Shown: positions 32,303 to 41,310 of the stretch, in pieces | Numbering within the stretch: the first letter of the stretch is position 1 | Layout of the letters: every line of letters begins with the position of its first letter | NCBI GenBank assembly: GCA_026129905.1 | Contig: JAHCHE010000044.1 | Coordinates: forward strand, 1-55,088 | Length of the DNA: 55,088 nt | Direction: 5' to 3' | DNA from: Bryobacteraceae bacterium | GTDB taxonomy: Bacteria > Acidobacteriota > Terriglobia > Bryobacterales > Bryobacteraceae | Notes under the pieces: model-generated | Database searches by the model: none | Seen by the model: the letters and a program-made list of their open reading frames with translations, nothing else | What the model was told of the DNA's origin: nothing | Translations under genes and position numbers: made by a program

Positions 32303-32563
32303 ATGAAGGCAGGAATTCACCCCGCTTACGAAGAAGTTACAGTGATGTGCGCGTGCGGGCACAGCTTCAAGACCCGCTCGACCCACAAAGGCAACATGAG
32401 GGTGGAAATCTGCTCCAACTGCCACCCGTTCTTCACCGGCCGCCAGAAGCTTATCGACACGGAAGGCCGCGTCGATCGGTTCCAGAAGAAGTACGCCAAG
32501 GCCAAGGAGGCGGCCGCCCAAGCCGCCGCGGCGAAAAAGAACAAGCAGAAGCCAACCCAGTAG
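32303..32563 (+). CDS. rpmE: Ribosomal protein bL31 (zinc-binding form)
   Basis: An 86-residue large-subunit ribosomal protein. The start [20 protein letters not shown] is characteristic. Zinc ligands Cys16, Cys18, Cys37 and Cys40 are all present ([14 protein letters not shown]), so this is the C+ form rather than the zinc-free paralogue. The core ends at about residue 70, and a lysine- and alanine-rich tail ([20 protein letters not shown]) follows, common in acidobacterial L31. It is monocistronic here, preceded by a terminator and its own -10 box. Confidence 0.95.
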   Translation: MKAGIHPAYEEVTVMCACGHSFKTRSTHKGNMRVEICSNCHPFFTGRQKLIDTEGRVDRFQKKYAKAKEAAAQAAAAKKNKQKPTQ

Positions 32564-32761
32564 CGTCGGGTCGTCGCGTGTCGAAATGCCGTTCTCCGGG
32601 AATTTCGTGCGCATGAATTGCAGGCCGTTCCGGCGGATCGGTTAGGCGGACTCCACGCTAAGCCATAGATTTGCCGCTTCTTAACGGCGGCGCGCTCACG
32701 GGGTCCGACAGCCCGCAAGTTGGCGCGCCAAGTGCATTTCTCCCCTCCAGGAGGTGTGCTT

Positions 32762-34510
32762 ATGAGGGCCGCTGGCATATTGCTGTTGGGATTCGGAATT
32801 CTGGCCGGACAGGCGCCGAGCCAGGTTCGTCCTTTGACTTCAGCGGAGACGGGGGAGCCTACCCCGGTATTCCGCGTGACCGTCGTATCGCGGACCATTA
32901 AGGCGATCAACTACCATCGCCGCTCGGGAACCACCCGGATCGACTTCCGCGGCACGGAGCTGATGCCGTCCGCGAAAGGGGAAGCCAAGGTCGCGAGCCG
33001 GATGGGTTCTACCAAGATCGATACCAGAGTGGACGACCTCGAACCGGCCAACAAGTTCGGGCCGGAGTTCCTGACCTACGTGCTCTGGGCCATCACGCCG
33101 GAGGGGCGGGCGCAGAACCTGGGCGAATTTGCGCTCGATGGCGATAACGCCAAGCTGCTGTCCACAACCGAACTGCAGACTTTCGGCCTGATTGTGACGG
33201 CTGAGCCCTACTTTGCCGTCACGCAGCCGAGCGAAGTGGTGGTGATGGAGAACTTCATCCGGAACGACACCACCGGGACGTTCCAGGATGTGGATGCCAG
33301 GTACGAGCTTCTGAAACGCGGCGTCTACACGATGAACCGTTCGGATTACCCGCCCGTCAAGATCGATCCGAAAGGTCCGCTGCAACTCGCCCAAGCTGAA
33401 AACGCCGTCCAGATCGCGCGGCTGGCGGGCGCCGATAAATACGCTCCGGACACTTTCCGAAAGGCGGAATTGAATCTCGAGAACGCCCGCGGGTTCCTGG
33501 CAAGCAAGAACCGGAAGCGCTCGGAGACGAACGCCCGGGAAGCGGCGCAGATGGCTGAGGACGCGCGCCTGATCACGATGCAGAAGCTCGAGGAAGAGCG
33601 CGTGGCGGCCGAGAGGGCCGCGGCGGCCGCACGGGAGGCGAGAGCGAGAGCGGCGGCCCAAGAGGAGGCTCGCCGCCGCCAGCAGGCCGAGGCGGAACGG
33701 GTTGCCGCCGAGCGCGCCCGCCGTCAGGCCGAACTGGCCGCGCTGCGCGCCGACAAAGAGAAGGCTGAAGCCGACGCCCGGCGGGCAGCCGCATTAGCGC
33801 AGCAGCAGGCCGCCCGCGCCGAAGCGGAGGCCGCCCGAGCCTCGGCGCTGGCGCAGCAGCAGGCCGCGCAGGCCGAGATCGAACGGGAACGCGCCGCCGC
33901 CCAGGCACAGCAGCAGGCGGCACAGGCCGAAATCGAACGGGAGCGCGCCGCGGCCGAAGCCCGGCAACAGGCCGCCCAAGCAGAGGTGGAAAGGGCGCGG
34001 CTGGCCGCCGAAGAAGCCGCCCGAGCCCGGCAGCAGGCTGAACTGGAACGCCAGAGAGTGGAATCCGAAAAGGCCGAGCTGCGCGCCCGCCTGCAACAGC
34101 AGCTCAACCAGGTACTTGAGACCCGCGAGACCGCTCGCGGTCTGATTGTGAACATGTCCGACGTTCTGTTCGATCTCAATCAGTACACGCTCAAGCCGGG
34201 TGCGCGGGAGAGACTGGCCAAGGTGGCCGGCATTCTGCTCGCTTATCCTGGATTGGACGTGGCGGTGGAAGGTCACACCGATAGCACGGGGAGCCATCAA
34301 TACAATCAGCGTCTCTCCGAGCAGCGGGCCCAGAGCGTCCGCGACTACCTGGCGCAGCAGGGCGTGCCTTCCGCCTCCGTGACCGCCAAGGGATTCGGCA
34401 AGACCATGCCCGTGGCGACCAACGACACGGCGGCGGGCCGGCAGCAAAACCGCCGCGTCGAACTGGTGGTGTCCGGCGACCTGATCAGCTCGAATTTCGG
34501 ACGCCCATAG
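32762..34510 (+). CDS. OmpA-family protein with a long Ala/Glu/Arg coiled coil
   Basis: A 582-residue cell-envelope protein starting at ATG 32762 with AGGAGGTG upstream. Signal peptide is residues 1-19. Residues 20-200 are a beta-rich domain (VVSRTIKAINYHRRSGTTRI and after). About residues 215-275 resemble a DUF4398-like helical segment (DTFRKAELNLENARGFLASK). A very long coiled coil of QQQAAQAEIERERAAA-type repeats follows (about 275-455). The C-terminal 120 residues are an OmpA/MotB peptidoglycan-binding domain (LFDLNQYTLKPGARERLAKV, EGHTDSTGSHQYNQRLSEQR). It probably tethers the outer membrane to peptidoglycan across a wide periplasm. Confidence 0.88.
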   Translation: MRAAGILLLGFGILAGQAPSQVRPLTSAETGEPTPVFRVTVVSRTIKAINYHRRSGTTRIDFRGTELMPSAKGEAKVASRMGSTKIDTRVDDLEPANKFGPEFLTYVLWAITPEGRAQNLGEFALDGDNAKLLSTTELQTFGLIVTAEPYFAVTQPSEVVVMENFIRNDTTGTFQDVDARYELLKRGVYTMNRSDYPPVKIDPKGPLQLAQAENAVQIARLAGADKYAPDTFRKAELNLENARGFLASKNRKRSETNAREAAQMAEDARLITMQKLEEERVAAERAAAAAREARARAAAQEEARRRQQAEAERVAAERARRQAELAALRADKEKAEADARRAAALAQQQAARAEAEAARASALAQQQAAQAEIERERAAAQAQQQAAQAEIERERAAAEARQQAAQAEVERARLAAEEAARARQQAELERQRVESEKAELRARLQQQLNQVLETRETARGLIVNMSDVLFDLNQYTLKPGARERLAKVAGILLAYPGLDVAVEGHTDSTGSHQYNQRLSEQRAQSVRDYLAQQGVPSASVTAKGFGKTMPVATNDTAAGRQQNRRVELVVSGDLISSNFGRP

Positions 34511-34523
34511 CGGTGACCGCTCC

Positions 34524-34567
34524 GGTTGCCGCGCGGCGCTCTCCCCCAACTGCGCCGCGCGGCAACC
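34524..34567. terminator. 16-bp perfect inverted repeat between convergent genes
   Basis: GGTTGCCGCGCGGCGC (34524-34539) pairs perfectly with GCGCCGCGCGGCAACC (34552-34567) around a 12-nt loop. It lies between the ends of the OmpA-like gene (+) and the cytochrome gene (-). There is no U-run on either side, so it may act as a bidirectional roadblock or RNA stabiliser. Confidence 0.6.
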
Positions 34568-34596
34568 TGGGACTCGGAGTGTTCTGCCCGGCTGGG

Positions 34597-35100
34597 CTAT
34601 CGTTGGTCGTGGCAGAGTTGGCAGTCGTTGGAGGCCTGTTTGGCGCTGTGGCAGTCCATGCAGCCGGCCATCGAAATGTCCTTCTCCACCTGGAGCCGGT
34701 CGCGCTGCTCGACGGGACCGTGACACGTCTGGCACGAGACGCCGTCCACGTCCATGTGGATCTTATGGCTGAAGACGACGTAATCGGGGACCCGGTAGAC
34801 CCGCTCCCACGGAACCGGCTTTCCCTCGCGGTGAAATTCGGCGAGCTTTGCGACGTGCGGGCTCTCCTTCTTCACCGCGATATGACAGGCCATGCACTTC
34901 GCGGTCGCCGGCAGCGTCGCGAAATCTCCGGGCGCGGGCATTGAGTGGCATTCGACGCATTTGAGTCCGGTTCCGGCGTGGGTCCTATGGCTGAAGGGAA
35001 GGGGCTGGGGAGGCGGCGGCCGAAGAATCTTCGGCTCCGGAACCTGGGCGAACGCCGCGATTGCTACCAGGGCCAGCCATTTCCCTCCCATCACGGCCAT
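34597..35100 (-). CDS. Pentaheme c-type cytochrome
   Basis: A 167-residue exported protein with five CxxCH heme sites: CVECH, CMACH, CQTCH, CMDCH and CQLCH. Additional histidines in FSHRTHAG and FSHKIHMDVDG can serve as distal ligands, as in class III/c7-type multiheme cytochromes. The signal peptide follows MAVMGGKWLALVAIAAFAQV; the start is ATG 35100 or 35091. It is a periplasmic electron carrier. It is divergent from the PQQ dehydrogenase gene with 131 nt between, and it could be that enzyme's electron acceptor (inference). Confidence 0.88.
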   Translation of the reverse strand: MAVMGGKWLALVAIAAFAQVPEPKILRPPPPQPLPFSHRTHAGTGLKCVECHSMPAPGDFATLPATAKCMACHIAVKKESPHVAKLAEFHREGKPVPWERVYRVPDYVVFSHKIHMDVDGVSCQTCHGPVEQRDRLQVEKDISMAGCMDCHSAKQASNDCQLCHDQR

Positions 35101-35109
35101 CGTATCATC

Positions 35110-35155
35110 GGCCTCGGGAGCGGCGTCGCCGGGGCCTCGGGAGCGGCATCGCCGG
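35110..35155. repeat. Two tandem 23-bp direct repeats between divergent genes
   Basis: Positions 35110-35132 and 35133-35155 are adjacent copies of a GC-rich 23-mer (beginning GGCCTCGGGAGCGGC) that differ at one base. They sit between the cytochrome and PQQ dehydrogenase starts, where a regulator could bind, but they could also be a simple replication-slippage repeat. Confidence 0.8.
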
Positions 35156-35231
35156 CGTCGGGACGTCCGCGAGCGGGCCGCCGATCGACCGCGCATGCGG
35201 CTCAAGAACCTCGCGGCGTATCCTGGTGGGG

Positions 35232-37082
35232 ATGCTCGACATGGGGATGCTCGATCGGCGCGGTTTCCTCTCCTCCGCGCTGCTGGCGCTGCCGGCCTGG
35301 GCCGCGAACCGGGATGAAGGAGACTGGCGTCACTACGGAGGCGACGCGGGCGCGACGCGGTTTTCGCCGCTCGACCAGATCAAGCGGGCGAACGTCTCGA
35401 AGCTGAAGCCGGCGTGGAATCACCGCTGCGGCGACGCTTCCAGACGCCCCGCCACAACCATCGAGTGCACGCCCCTGGTGATCGGCGGCCGGATGTATCT
35501 CACCACGGCCCGGGTGCAGGTCCGCGCGCTGAACGCGGCCACCGGCGAGCCCTTGTGGAACTTCGATCCGCCGGACCGCGCGCCGAGGGGACGCGGCGTC
35601 AATCGCGGCGTCACATGGTTCGAGGACGGAAAGCTGCGCAACGTCTTCGCGGCGATTCAGGACAAGCTGTACTGCCTGGACGCGCGCACGGGCGAGCTGG
35701 CGAAGCGCTTTGGCGATAACGGCGTCGTCGATCTCACCGCGCAGTTCGACCGCAACATGGACGGGCTGACGTTCCGCGTCACCAGCCCGGCGGTGGTCTT
35801 CGAGGACACCGTCGTCGTTGGGGGCGGTGGAGGCGAAGGCCCGCGTGCGGAAGCCCCGGGGCACGTGCGCGGATACGACGTCTATACCGGCAAGCGAAAG
35901 TGGATTTTCCACACCATCCCCCACCCGGGCGAGTTCGGCTATGAGACGTGGCCGAAGGACGCCTGGACGCGCAGCGGGGCGGCGAACAACTGGGCCGGCA
36001 TGAGCGTCGATGCGAAGCGAGGCTGGGTGTTCGTTTCCACCGGGTCGGCTTCCTTCGATTTCTGGGGCGGCGACCGGCATGGCGACAATCTCTTCGCCAA
36101 TTGCGTGCTGGCTCTGGACGCGCGAAACGGGAAGCTGATCTGGCATTACCAGACGGTCCGCCACGACGTCTGGGATCTTGACCTGCCCGCGCAGCCGGCG
36201 CTGGTAACCGTGCGGCGCGGCGGCCGCGACATCGACGCCGTGGCGCAGGTGACGAAGATGGGCTTTACGTTTCTGCTGGATCGCGAAACCGGGAAGCCGC
36301 TGTTCCCGGTCGAGGACCGCGAGACGCCGGAGAGCGACGTCGAGGACGAAAAGCTGTCGCCGACCCAGCCTTTCCCCCTGAAGCCCGCGTCGGTGTCCCG
36401 GCTGGAGGTGAACGAGGACCTGATCACGGACATCTCGCCGGAAGCCCGCGACTTCGCTCTCAAGCGGTTCCGTTCCCTGCGCGGGGGGACCATCTACGCC
36501 CCTCCGAGCCGGCAAGGCACGATCTACTCGCCGGGGACCCTGGGCGGCGCTCTGTGGGGCGGTTGCGCCTTCGATGCGGCCAACCAGCGGCTGTTCGTCA
36601 ACTCGAGTGAACTGCCGAGCATCGCCACCCTCCGCGACAGCGGACCGGAGGACAAGTTCCGTTTCCGCCTCGCCAGCTACGAGAAGCTGGTCGATCACGA
36701 AGGTTTTCCGGGCGTCAAGCCGCCGTGGGGACACATGACCGCCATCGACCTGGCGACGGGGGAGTTCGCCTGGAGAGAGGTGTTGGGCGAATACCCGAAG
36801 CTGGTCGAGCGCGGCCACAAGCGCACGGGCACGTTCCAGCTTGGTGGCGCGATCGCGACCGCCGGAGGGCTGTTGTTCATCGCCGCCACCGCCGACGAGA
36901 AGATCCGCGCGCTCGATTCGGCGACCGGAGAAGAGGTGTGGGAGTACAAGCTGCCGGCGGGCGGCTACGCAACTCCCTGCGCCTACTCGGCGGGCGGCAA
37001 ACAGTATGTCGTCATCGCCTGCGGCGGAGGCAATCGCCAGCCGACGCCGTCGGGCGACGAGTACGTGGCGTTTTCGCTGTAG
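35232..37082 (+). CDS. PQQ-dependent dehydrogenase (quinoprotein)
   Basis: A 616-residue exported protein. The N-terminus MLDRRGFLSSALLALPAWAA is a Tat-like or Sec signal; start candidates are ATG 35232, 35241 and 35247. The mature part is an eight-bladed PQQ propeller starting DWRHYGGDAGATRFSPLDQI. Blade motifs include LNAATGEPLWNFDP, LDARTGELAKRFGD, LDARNGKLIWHYQTV with HDVWDLDLPAQPALV, and LDSATGEEVWEYKLPAGGYA. It resembles glucose/alcohol quinoprotein dehydrogenases. There is no CxxCH heme domain, so electrons must leave through another carrier, plausibly the divergent pentaheme cytochrome. Substrate not deducible. Confidence 0.87.
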   Translation: MLDMGMLDRRGFLSSALLALPAWAANRDEGDWRHYGGDAGATRFSPLDQIKRANVSKLKPAWNHRCGDASRRPATTIECTPLVIGGRMYLTTARVQVRALNAATGEPLWNFDPPDRAPRGRGVNRGVTWFEDGKLRNVFAAIQDKLYCLDARTGELAKRFGDNGVVDLTAQFDRNMDGLTFRVTSPAVVFEDTVVVGGGGGEGPRAEAPGHVRGYDVYTGKRKWIFHTIPHPGEFGYETWPKDAWTRSGAANNWAGMSVDAKRGWVFVSTGSASFDFWGGDRHGDNLFANCVLALDARNGKLIWHYQTVRHDVWDLDLPAQPALVTVRRGGRDIDAVAQVTKMGFTFLLDRETGKPLFPVEDRETPESDVEDEKLSPTQPFPLKPASVSRLEVNEDLITDISPEARDFALKRFRSLRGGTIYAPPSRQGTIYSPGTLGGALWGGCAFDAANQRLFVNSSELPSIATLRDSGPEDKFRFRLASYEKLVDHEGFPGVKPPWGHMTAIDLATGEFAWREVLGEYPKLVERGHKRTGTFQLGGAIATAGGLLFIAATADEKIRALDSATGEEVWEYKLPAGGYATPCAYSAGGKQYVVIACGGGNRQPTPSGDEYVAFSL

Positions 37083-37093
37083 CGGCGGGCAGT

Positions 37094-37945
37094 ATGTTTC
37101 CTTTCAAGATGCGGGGTGAACGGAGCGGGGAGCGACGGGAGTGGATGGCCGGACTGCCGGCCTTACTTCTTCTGCCGTTCTTCGGCGCCGGGCCCGCTGC
37201 TGGGCAGGTGACGCTGACGGACAACGTCGATTGGGAAGGACAGTCGAGCTGCAAAATCGTTACGCCAACGGCGACGTACTACTTTCACAAGCAAGGCGCG
37301 GGCTTCGCCAGCATGATCGATATCGATGGCCGGGACTGGATCGGCTATCGACCGTTCGGGGGGCCCGACGGGCAGTTTCGTGGCATCCCGAACCTGGTCC
37401 ATCCGGAAGGGCACTTTCACCCTGGCGGCATGGCATGCTCCAGCCGGATCGCGAGCGCCGATGCCGCCAAGGTCACCATCGTCTCCGAATGCCAGGACAA
37501 CCAGTGGGCGGCGCGGTGGGACGTATTTCCTCAGAATGCGCATCTGACGGTATTGCGAGCCCCCAGGACCTACTGGTTCCTGTACGAAGGCTCGTTGGCG
37601 GGCAAGTTCGAGCCGGAACAGCAGTACGTCGTGCGCTCCAGCGGGCAGCGGACCTCGGCCGCCGAGAGCTGGGAAGGAGACCTGCCTGGTCCGGAGTGGG
37701 TATATTTCGGCGACAACCGGATCTCGCGCGTTCTCTACCTGGTCCACCATGACGATGACGACGCCATCGATTCCTACTGGCCGATGCAAGGTCAGATGAC
37801 GGTGTTCGGATTCGGCCGGCTGCGTTTGAACACGTTTATGGAAGCCACCCCGAATCGCTTCACCATCGGCTTCGCCGAAAGCGAGGCCGCCGCCAGGAGC
37901 GCCATCGAGGAAGCGCTGGGCGATCACGCCGCGGGTTCCCGGTAG
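37094..37945 (+). CDS. Secreted protein of unknown function
   Basis: A 283-residue protein. A basic N-terminus (MFPFKMRGERSGERRE) precedes a hydrophobic signal (LPALLLLPFFGAGPAAGQ). The mature protein is beta-rich, with notable blocks TYYFHKQGAGFASMIDIDGR, HPEGHFHPGG, WDVFPQNAHLTVL, YWFLYEGSLAGKFEPEQQYV and VHHDDDDAIDSYWPM. The pattern suggests a carbohydrate-binding or concanavalin-like sandwich, but I do not recognise a named family. It follows the PQQ dehydrogenase by 11 nt, so the two are probably cotranscribed. Confidence 0.72.
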   Translation: MFPFKMRGERSGERREWMAGLPALLLLPFFGAGPAAGQVTLTDNVDWEGQSSCKIVTPTATYYFHKQGAGFASMIDIDGRDWIGYRPFGGPDGQFRGIPNLVHPEGHFHPGGMACSSRIASADAAKVTIVSECQDNQWAARWDVFPQNAHLTVLRAPRTYWFLYEGSLAGKFEPEQQYVVRSSGQRTSAAESWEGDLPGPEWVYFGDNRISRVLYLVHHDDDDAIDSYWPMQGQMTVFGFGRLRLNTFMEATPNRFTIGFAESEAAARSAIEEALGDHAAGSR

Positions 37946-38120
37946 GGCCTGACGCGGGCCCGGCGAGGTGGCTGAACCCTGGCGGTTAACCCAGGCCTAA
38001 CGGAAGCTCGGCCGGGCCACGATCCGGTGAGGCTGGCCACCGAACAAATGCTTACTTCGCCTCGCTCGGACTTCCGAAGTTGACTGTACGATAGGCTCAA
38101 CTCGCCGAACCGCCGTATGC

Positions 38121-38423
38121 GCGACCCGTACGTACTCCGAAGCCAGGAAAAAGCGCTCCAGCGCGAATTCCACCCGGCATCGCATCCTCGCCTCCGCCGC
38201 CACCCTGCTCGCCAAACCCAACCACGAACTCGAATCCCCCCTCACCGACTACCGCGCCGACTTCCGCCCCTCCTCCGTCCACGAGCGGACCCTGGTCGAC
38301 GAAATCGCCGTCGCCGCCTGGCGCATGAAACACCTCGCCCGCATCGAAACCGGACCATACGCGCCGGCACGCCGCTCTGGAGCCACACAGTGTACCAATC
38401 CGGCATCGCCCGGAGCTGAATGA
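38121..38423 (+). pseudogene. Fragment of the same acidobacterial repeat-protein family as at 26.7 kb
   Basis: The frame ending at TGA 38421 reads EARKKRSSANSTRHRILASA, then NHELESPLTDYRADFRPSSV, then HERTLVDEIAVAAWRMKHLA and RIETG. A SPEGKA-x-SS-x-N-A-x-R-H-G-like beginning and this middle block are how I remember the family. There is no convincing start codon, and the sequence ends abruptly after about 100 codons, followed by GCTGAATGAAAGCTGATAG-like simple sequence. Probably a decayed copy. The surrounding 37946-38573 holds no other gene; a partial inverted repeat (GGCCCGGC/GCCGGGCC) lies at about 37962-38019. Confidence 0.5.
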
Positions 38424-38573
38424 AAGCTGATAGCCGACAGCTCTACAGCTAAAAGCGCTTGTCCCTTTTTGCTGTTCTTGACCGGTCTTCGCGCGTGGAC
38501 GCGGTTCGGGCAGAGAAACACCGCGGATCGTTCCGAGCCGGCGCAGGCCGCTCGGGTCGATCCGGGAATTCAA

Positions 38574-39083
38574 CTATGCCGCGGCGCCGCCTCCCGCGGC
38601 GGCGCGCCAACGCAGTTCCTCGTGACGAACCTCGCCGGCGACGCGGCGAGTCTCCTGCGCCGCCAGTTTCTCCGCGTCGTTTTTCCAGGCGAGCCAAGCG
38701 GCCGAAATGCTGTACAGCACTTCCCGTTGATCGAGCGGCCGAGCCAGAACGTCGTATCCGCCCAGGTTCAGAACCTCCGCCCAGAGGTCTCCGTCGCTGC
38801 GGGCGGAAGCGACTACCAGCTTGGGTGGGTGGCCCAATTCGTTCATGGCGCGAAGGAGGTCCTTCCAATCGGCTTGGTCCAGTTGTTCTTCCACGACCAC
38901 AACCGGCACGACGAGCGCGCCTAACAACGCGAGCGCGTCTTCCCGGTTGCCGGCGCGATACAGCCTCCAATTGGTTCTGCTGAAAACGTTCAGAAAGAAA
39001 ACGTGATCCTGTTCGAAGGGACTGATCAGTAGTGCGGTGGCAACCCGGTTCGGGTCAGGTTGCTGAGCCGGAGCCCCGGCCAT
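38574..39083 (-). CDS. Degenerate receiver-domain (response-regulator-like) protein
   Basis: About 169 residues from ATG 39083, which has GAGGTG 7 nt upstream. The fold of a CheY-like receiver is visible: VATALLISPFEQDHVFFLNV, NREDALALLGALVVPVVVVE, HPPKLVVASARSDGDLWAEV, GGYDVLARPLDQREVLYSI. The phosphoacceptor aspartate at the end of strand 3 is replaced by Glu (VVVVEEQL), the acidic pair after strand 1 is reduced to SPFE, and the conserved lysine is Arg (LARPLD). It is therefore probably not phosphorylated and acts as a pseudo-receiver by binding partners. No output domain; no kinase nearby. Confidence 0.72.
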   Translation of the reverse strand: MAGAPAQQPDPNRVATALLISPFEQDHVFFLNVFSRTNWRLYRAGNREDALALLGALVVPVVVVEEQLDQADWKDLLRAMNELGHPPKLVVASARSDGDLWAEVLNLGGYDVLARPLDQREVLYSISAAWLAWKNDAEKLAAQETRRVAGEVRHEELRWRAAAGGGAAA

Positions 39084-39321
39084 TGGGTGCACCTCGCTTT
39101 CGCTATCGTCTGTCGGTGGATCCGCGAAGCGGTTTGCGCTGGCCGCCGGCTGCTTCGCGCCACCAGTCCCCGGAGAAGCTCTCCTGGGAGTGACACCAAC
39201 ACGCGACGGTCCTTGGTGCTGACCTGGTTTCCCCATGGCCGTGCCATGAGGACGCCTGTACAATTCTAGCGCATGATCGCATCAAAATTGTGCATTCTTT
39301 TGAAAAAGTTATCGCAGAACT

Positions 39322-39885
39322 TCAGTCCTGGAACATCGATATCCCCGCTACGCCTGCCGCCCCCGCCGCGATGCAGGCATCGGCGTTCTCCACGCAGACG
39401 CCTCCCAGCGCGTAAACCGGCATCCGTACCGCCAGGCATGCTCTGCGCAGCGCCTCCAGCCCCGCTGGCGGACCGTACTCCGCTTTTGACCGCGGCTGGA
39501 ACACCGGGCTGAAGACGGCGAAGTCCGCCCCTTCTTCTTCCGCGCGGACAACTTCCTCGAGGTCGTGGCAGGAGACTCCGGTGAGAAATGCCTGTGGGAG
39601 ACCCTCCCGCAACCGCCGGGGCGGCGGACTCTCGCCCGGCAGGTGGATACCATGGGCGCCGCAAGCCAGCGCCACGTCCGCCCGGCCGTTCACCAGGATC
39701 TTCGCCCCATGCGGATTGGGCAAGGCCAGCGCCCGCGTCACGAGGTCAACCAATTGACGGGAGGACAGGTCTTTTTCGCGGATCTGCACCAGGTCGATGC
39801 CCTCGGCCAGCCGCCGCGCGATCATGCTCAGCAGGGGCTCGACCCCGCCGAGCGATCGCCGGTCCGTGATGTAGTAGCGCTTCAC
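39322..39885 (-). CDS. ThiE/TenI-like thiamine-phosphate synthase family protein
   Basis: A 187-residue cytoplasmic TIM-barrel protein. Family blocks are [52 protein letters not shown], and [45 protein letters not shown]. ThiE couples HMP-PP and thiazole phosphate; TenI paralogues aromatise the thiazole. The phosphate-binding end ([13 protein letters not shown]) fits either. The GTG start at 39885 overlaps the stop of the FmdE-like gene by 4 nt, fixing the start and suggesting coupled expression. No other thiamine genes are near. Confidence 0.82.
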   Translation of the reverse strand: MKRYYITDRRSLGGVEPLLSMIARRLAEGIDLVQIREKDLSSRQLVDLVTRALALPNPHGAKILVNGRADVALACGAHGIHLPGESPPPRRLREGLPQAFLTGVSCHDLEEVVRAEEEGADFAVFSPVFQPRSKAEYGPPAGLEALRRACLAVRMPVYALGGVCVENADACIAAGAAGVAGISMFQD

Positions 39886-40472
39886 GAGCCGGGCGCGAGC
39901 CGGTAATAACTTTCCCCCGCGCAGGCGCGGCAAAGCGTCCGCCCGCCGGCCGTCACTTCGCGCCGGAAATTGATACCCTCGCCGCATGAATCGCAGACCA
40001 CCCTCGGCGCCTTGTAGCCCGGCAGGTCTTCCGGCGCCAGCTTCACTTCCACCCACTGCGTCTCGAACAATTCGTCATCGGGCATCTCCCGATAGGCTTT
40101 CATCTGCTGTTGGTTCTTGTCTGCGATGTCCGGGTGAAGTTCCCTGGCTCGCTGCTTGCTCGACTCCCGGGCCACCACCCGCACCGCCCGGTTCTCCTTC
40201 AAGTCGCAGAACGTCGCGGCCACTTTGCCGAAGTCGCGGAACTTCAACGCCCGCTTGCCCAGCCGGCACCCGGTGACCACCGCGACGGCGTCCGTGGCGC
40301 ACCGGTCGATTTCGACGAAGGTGATCAGCCGTTTCCGGTCCCCGCTTTCCGGGTCCTGAAGGCCCAACAGCTTGACGCCCAGTACCGCCATCCGAAGCCC
40401 AAGTATCTGCCCGGCGCAGATGTGGCCGTGCGCTTTTTCCGCCAGCGCTACGTACTCGTCGAAACTTCTCAT
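39882..40472 (-). CDS. FmdE-like protein with C-terminal zinc ribbon
   Basis: A 196-residue protein. The N-terminal half matches FmdE ([40 protein letters not shown]). The family is named from its place in formylmethanofuran dehydrogenase operons of methanogens, and its role is unclear; Cys and His residues there suggest metal binding. The C-terminal 45 residues form a zinc ribbon ([23 protein letters not shown]). Start at ATG 40472. It precedes and overlaps the ThiE-like gene by 4 nt. No molybdenum enzyme is encoded nearby. Confidence 0.8.
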   Translation of the reverse strand: MRSFDEYVALAEKAHGHICAGQILGLRMAVLGVKLLGLQDPESGDRKRLITFVEIDRCATDAVAVVTGCRLGKRALKFRDFGKVAATFCDLKENRAVRVVARESSKQRARELHPDIADKNQQQMKAYREMPDDELFETQWVEVKLAPEDLPGYKAPRVVCDSCGEGINFRREVTAGGRTLCRACAGESYYRLAPGS

Positions 40473-40583
40473 CCATGGCCTCCTCGGCGCAGGTCCGTCA
40501 CGATTTCCCCACCCCGGATTCTGTCGCCCAGCCCTTATTATGAAGCCCACGGGCGCCGGAACACCTCTGTCCTCCCGGCGTCA

Positions 40584-41201
40584 CTAAAGCCGCGGCGGCG
40601 TGCTCACTACCAGCGCGCGCGCCGGCGTGGACGTCAGCCCCCGATAGGAGTGGGGCTCCGAACCGTCAAAGTAGGCGCTATCGCCCGCTCGCAGGACCCG
40701 TTCTTCGCCGTCGAAGTCGATGGCGATCGACCCCTCCAGCACATGTACGAACTCGGCGCCATCATGTATGTGAGGCGATACTTCTTTCGCTTCCCGCTTG
40801 GGAAATTCCGCCAGGTATGCCTGTAGACCCTTGTTCTGCGCCGAGAACGACAGGCATTCGAAATAGTACGCCGGCGCCGCCGCGTCCGCCCGCTCGGCAA
40901 AGCGCATGCGCTCGGCCCCGCGTACCACCGAGAACATCGCCGCCTTCCTCTGGGCGCCGAAGAAATGGTCCAACCCGACGTCGAATACCATCGCGATCCG
41001 CGCCAGCGTCGGCAGCGTCGGAAGCAACTTGCCGTTCTCCAGTTGCGATAGCATCGACGCCGACAGCCCGGTGTGCCGGCCGAGATCGACCAGGCCGATC
41101 TTCTTCCGCAGCCGTAGCTGCCGCAGCTTGCGCCCCACCTCGTAGGAGGAAAGGACGCGGCGGATGGTGGCTTCGCTGTTCTCAGTCAAACCAAAAGTCA
41201 T
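40584..41201 (-). CDS. XRE-family regulator with C-terminal cupin
   Basis: A 205-residue cytoplasmic transcription regulator. The helix-turn-helix is at about residues 20-75 (VGRKLRQLRLRKKIGLVDLG, HTGLSASMLSQLENGKLLPT). The cupin sensor is at about 140-195 (SPHIHDGAEFVHVLEGSIAI, GDSAYFDGSEPHSYRGL). This HTH-cupin design is that of PuuR/HipB-like regulators of small-molecule metabolism. The ligand is unknown. It lies 111 nt upstream of the FmdE-ThiE pair on the same strand and may control it or itself. Divergent from the ECF sigma gene. Confidence 0.85.
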   Translation of the reverse strand: MTFGLTENSEATIRRVLSSYEVGRKLRQLRLRKKIGLVDLGRHTGLSASMLSQLENGKLLPTLPTLARIAMVFDVGLDHFFGAQRKAAMFSVVRGAERMRFAERADAAAPAYYFECLSFSAQNKGLQAYLAEFPKREAKEVSPHIHDGAEFVHVLEGSIAIDFDGEERVLRAGDSAYFDGSEPHSYRGLTSTPARALVVSTPPRL

Positions 41202-41310
41202 TTTATCATCACTGCAATTCTAGGGTCTGTTTTCTGTACGGCAAAAACCACTTTCAGTCGAGTCCCTGTTGTCGCGCATCTTTTCACGTAGGTTGAAAGT
41301 AGCCATCCAC

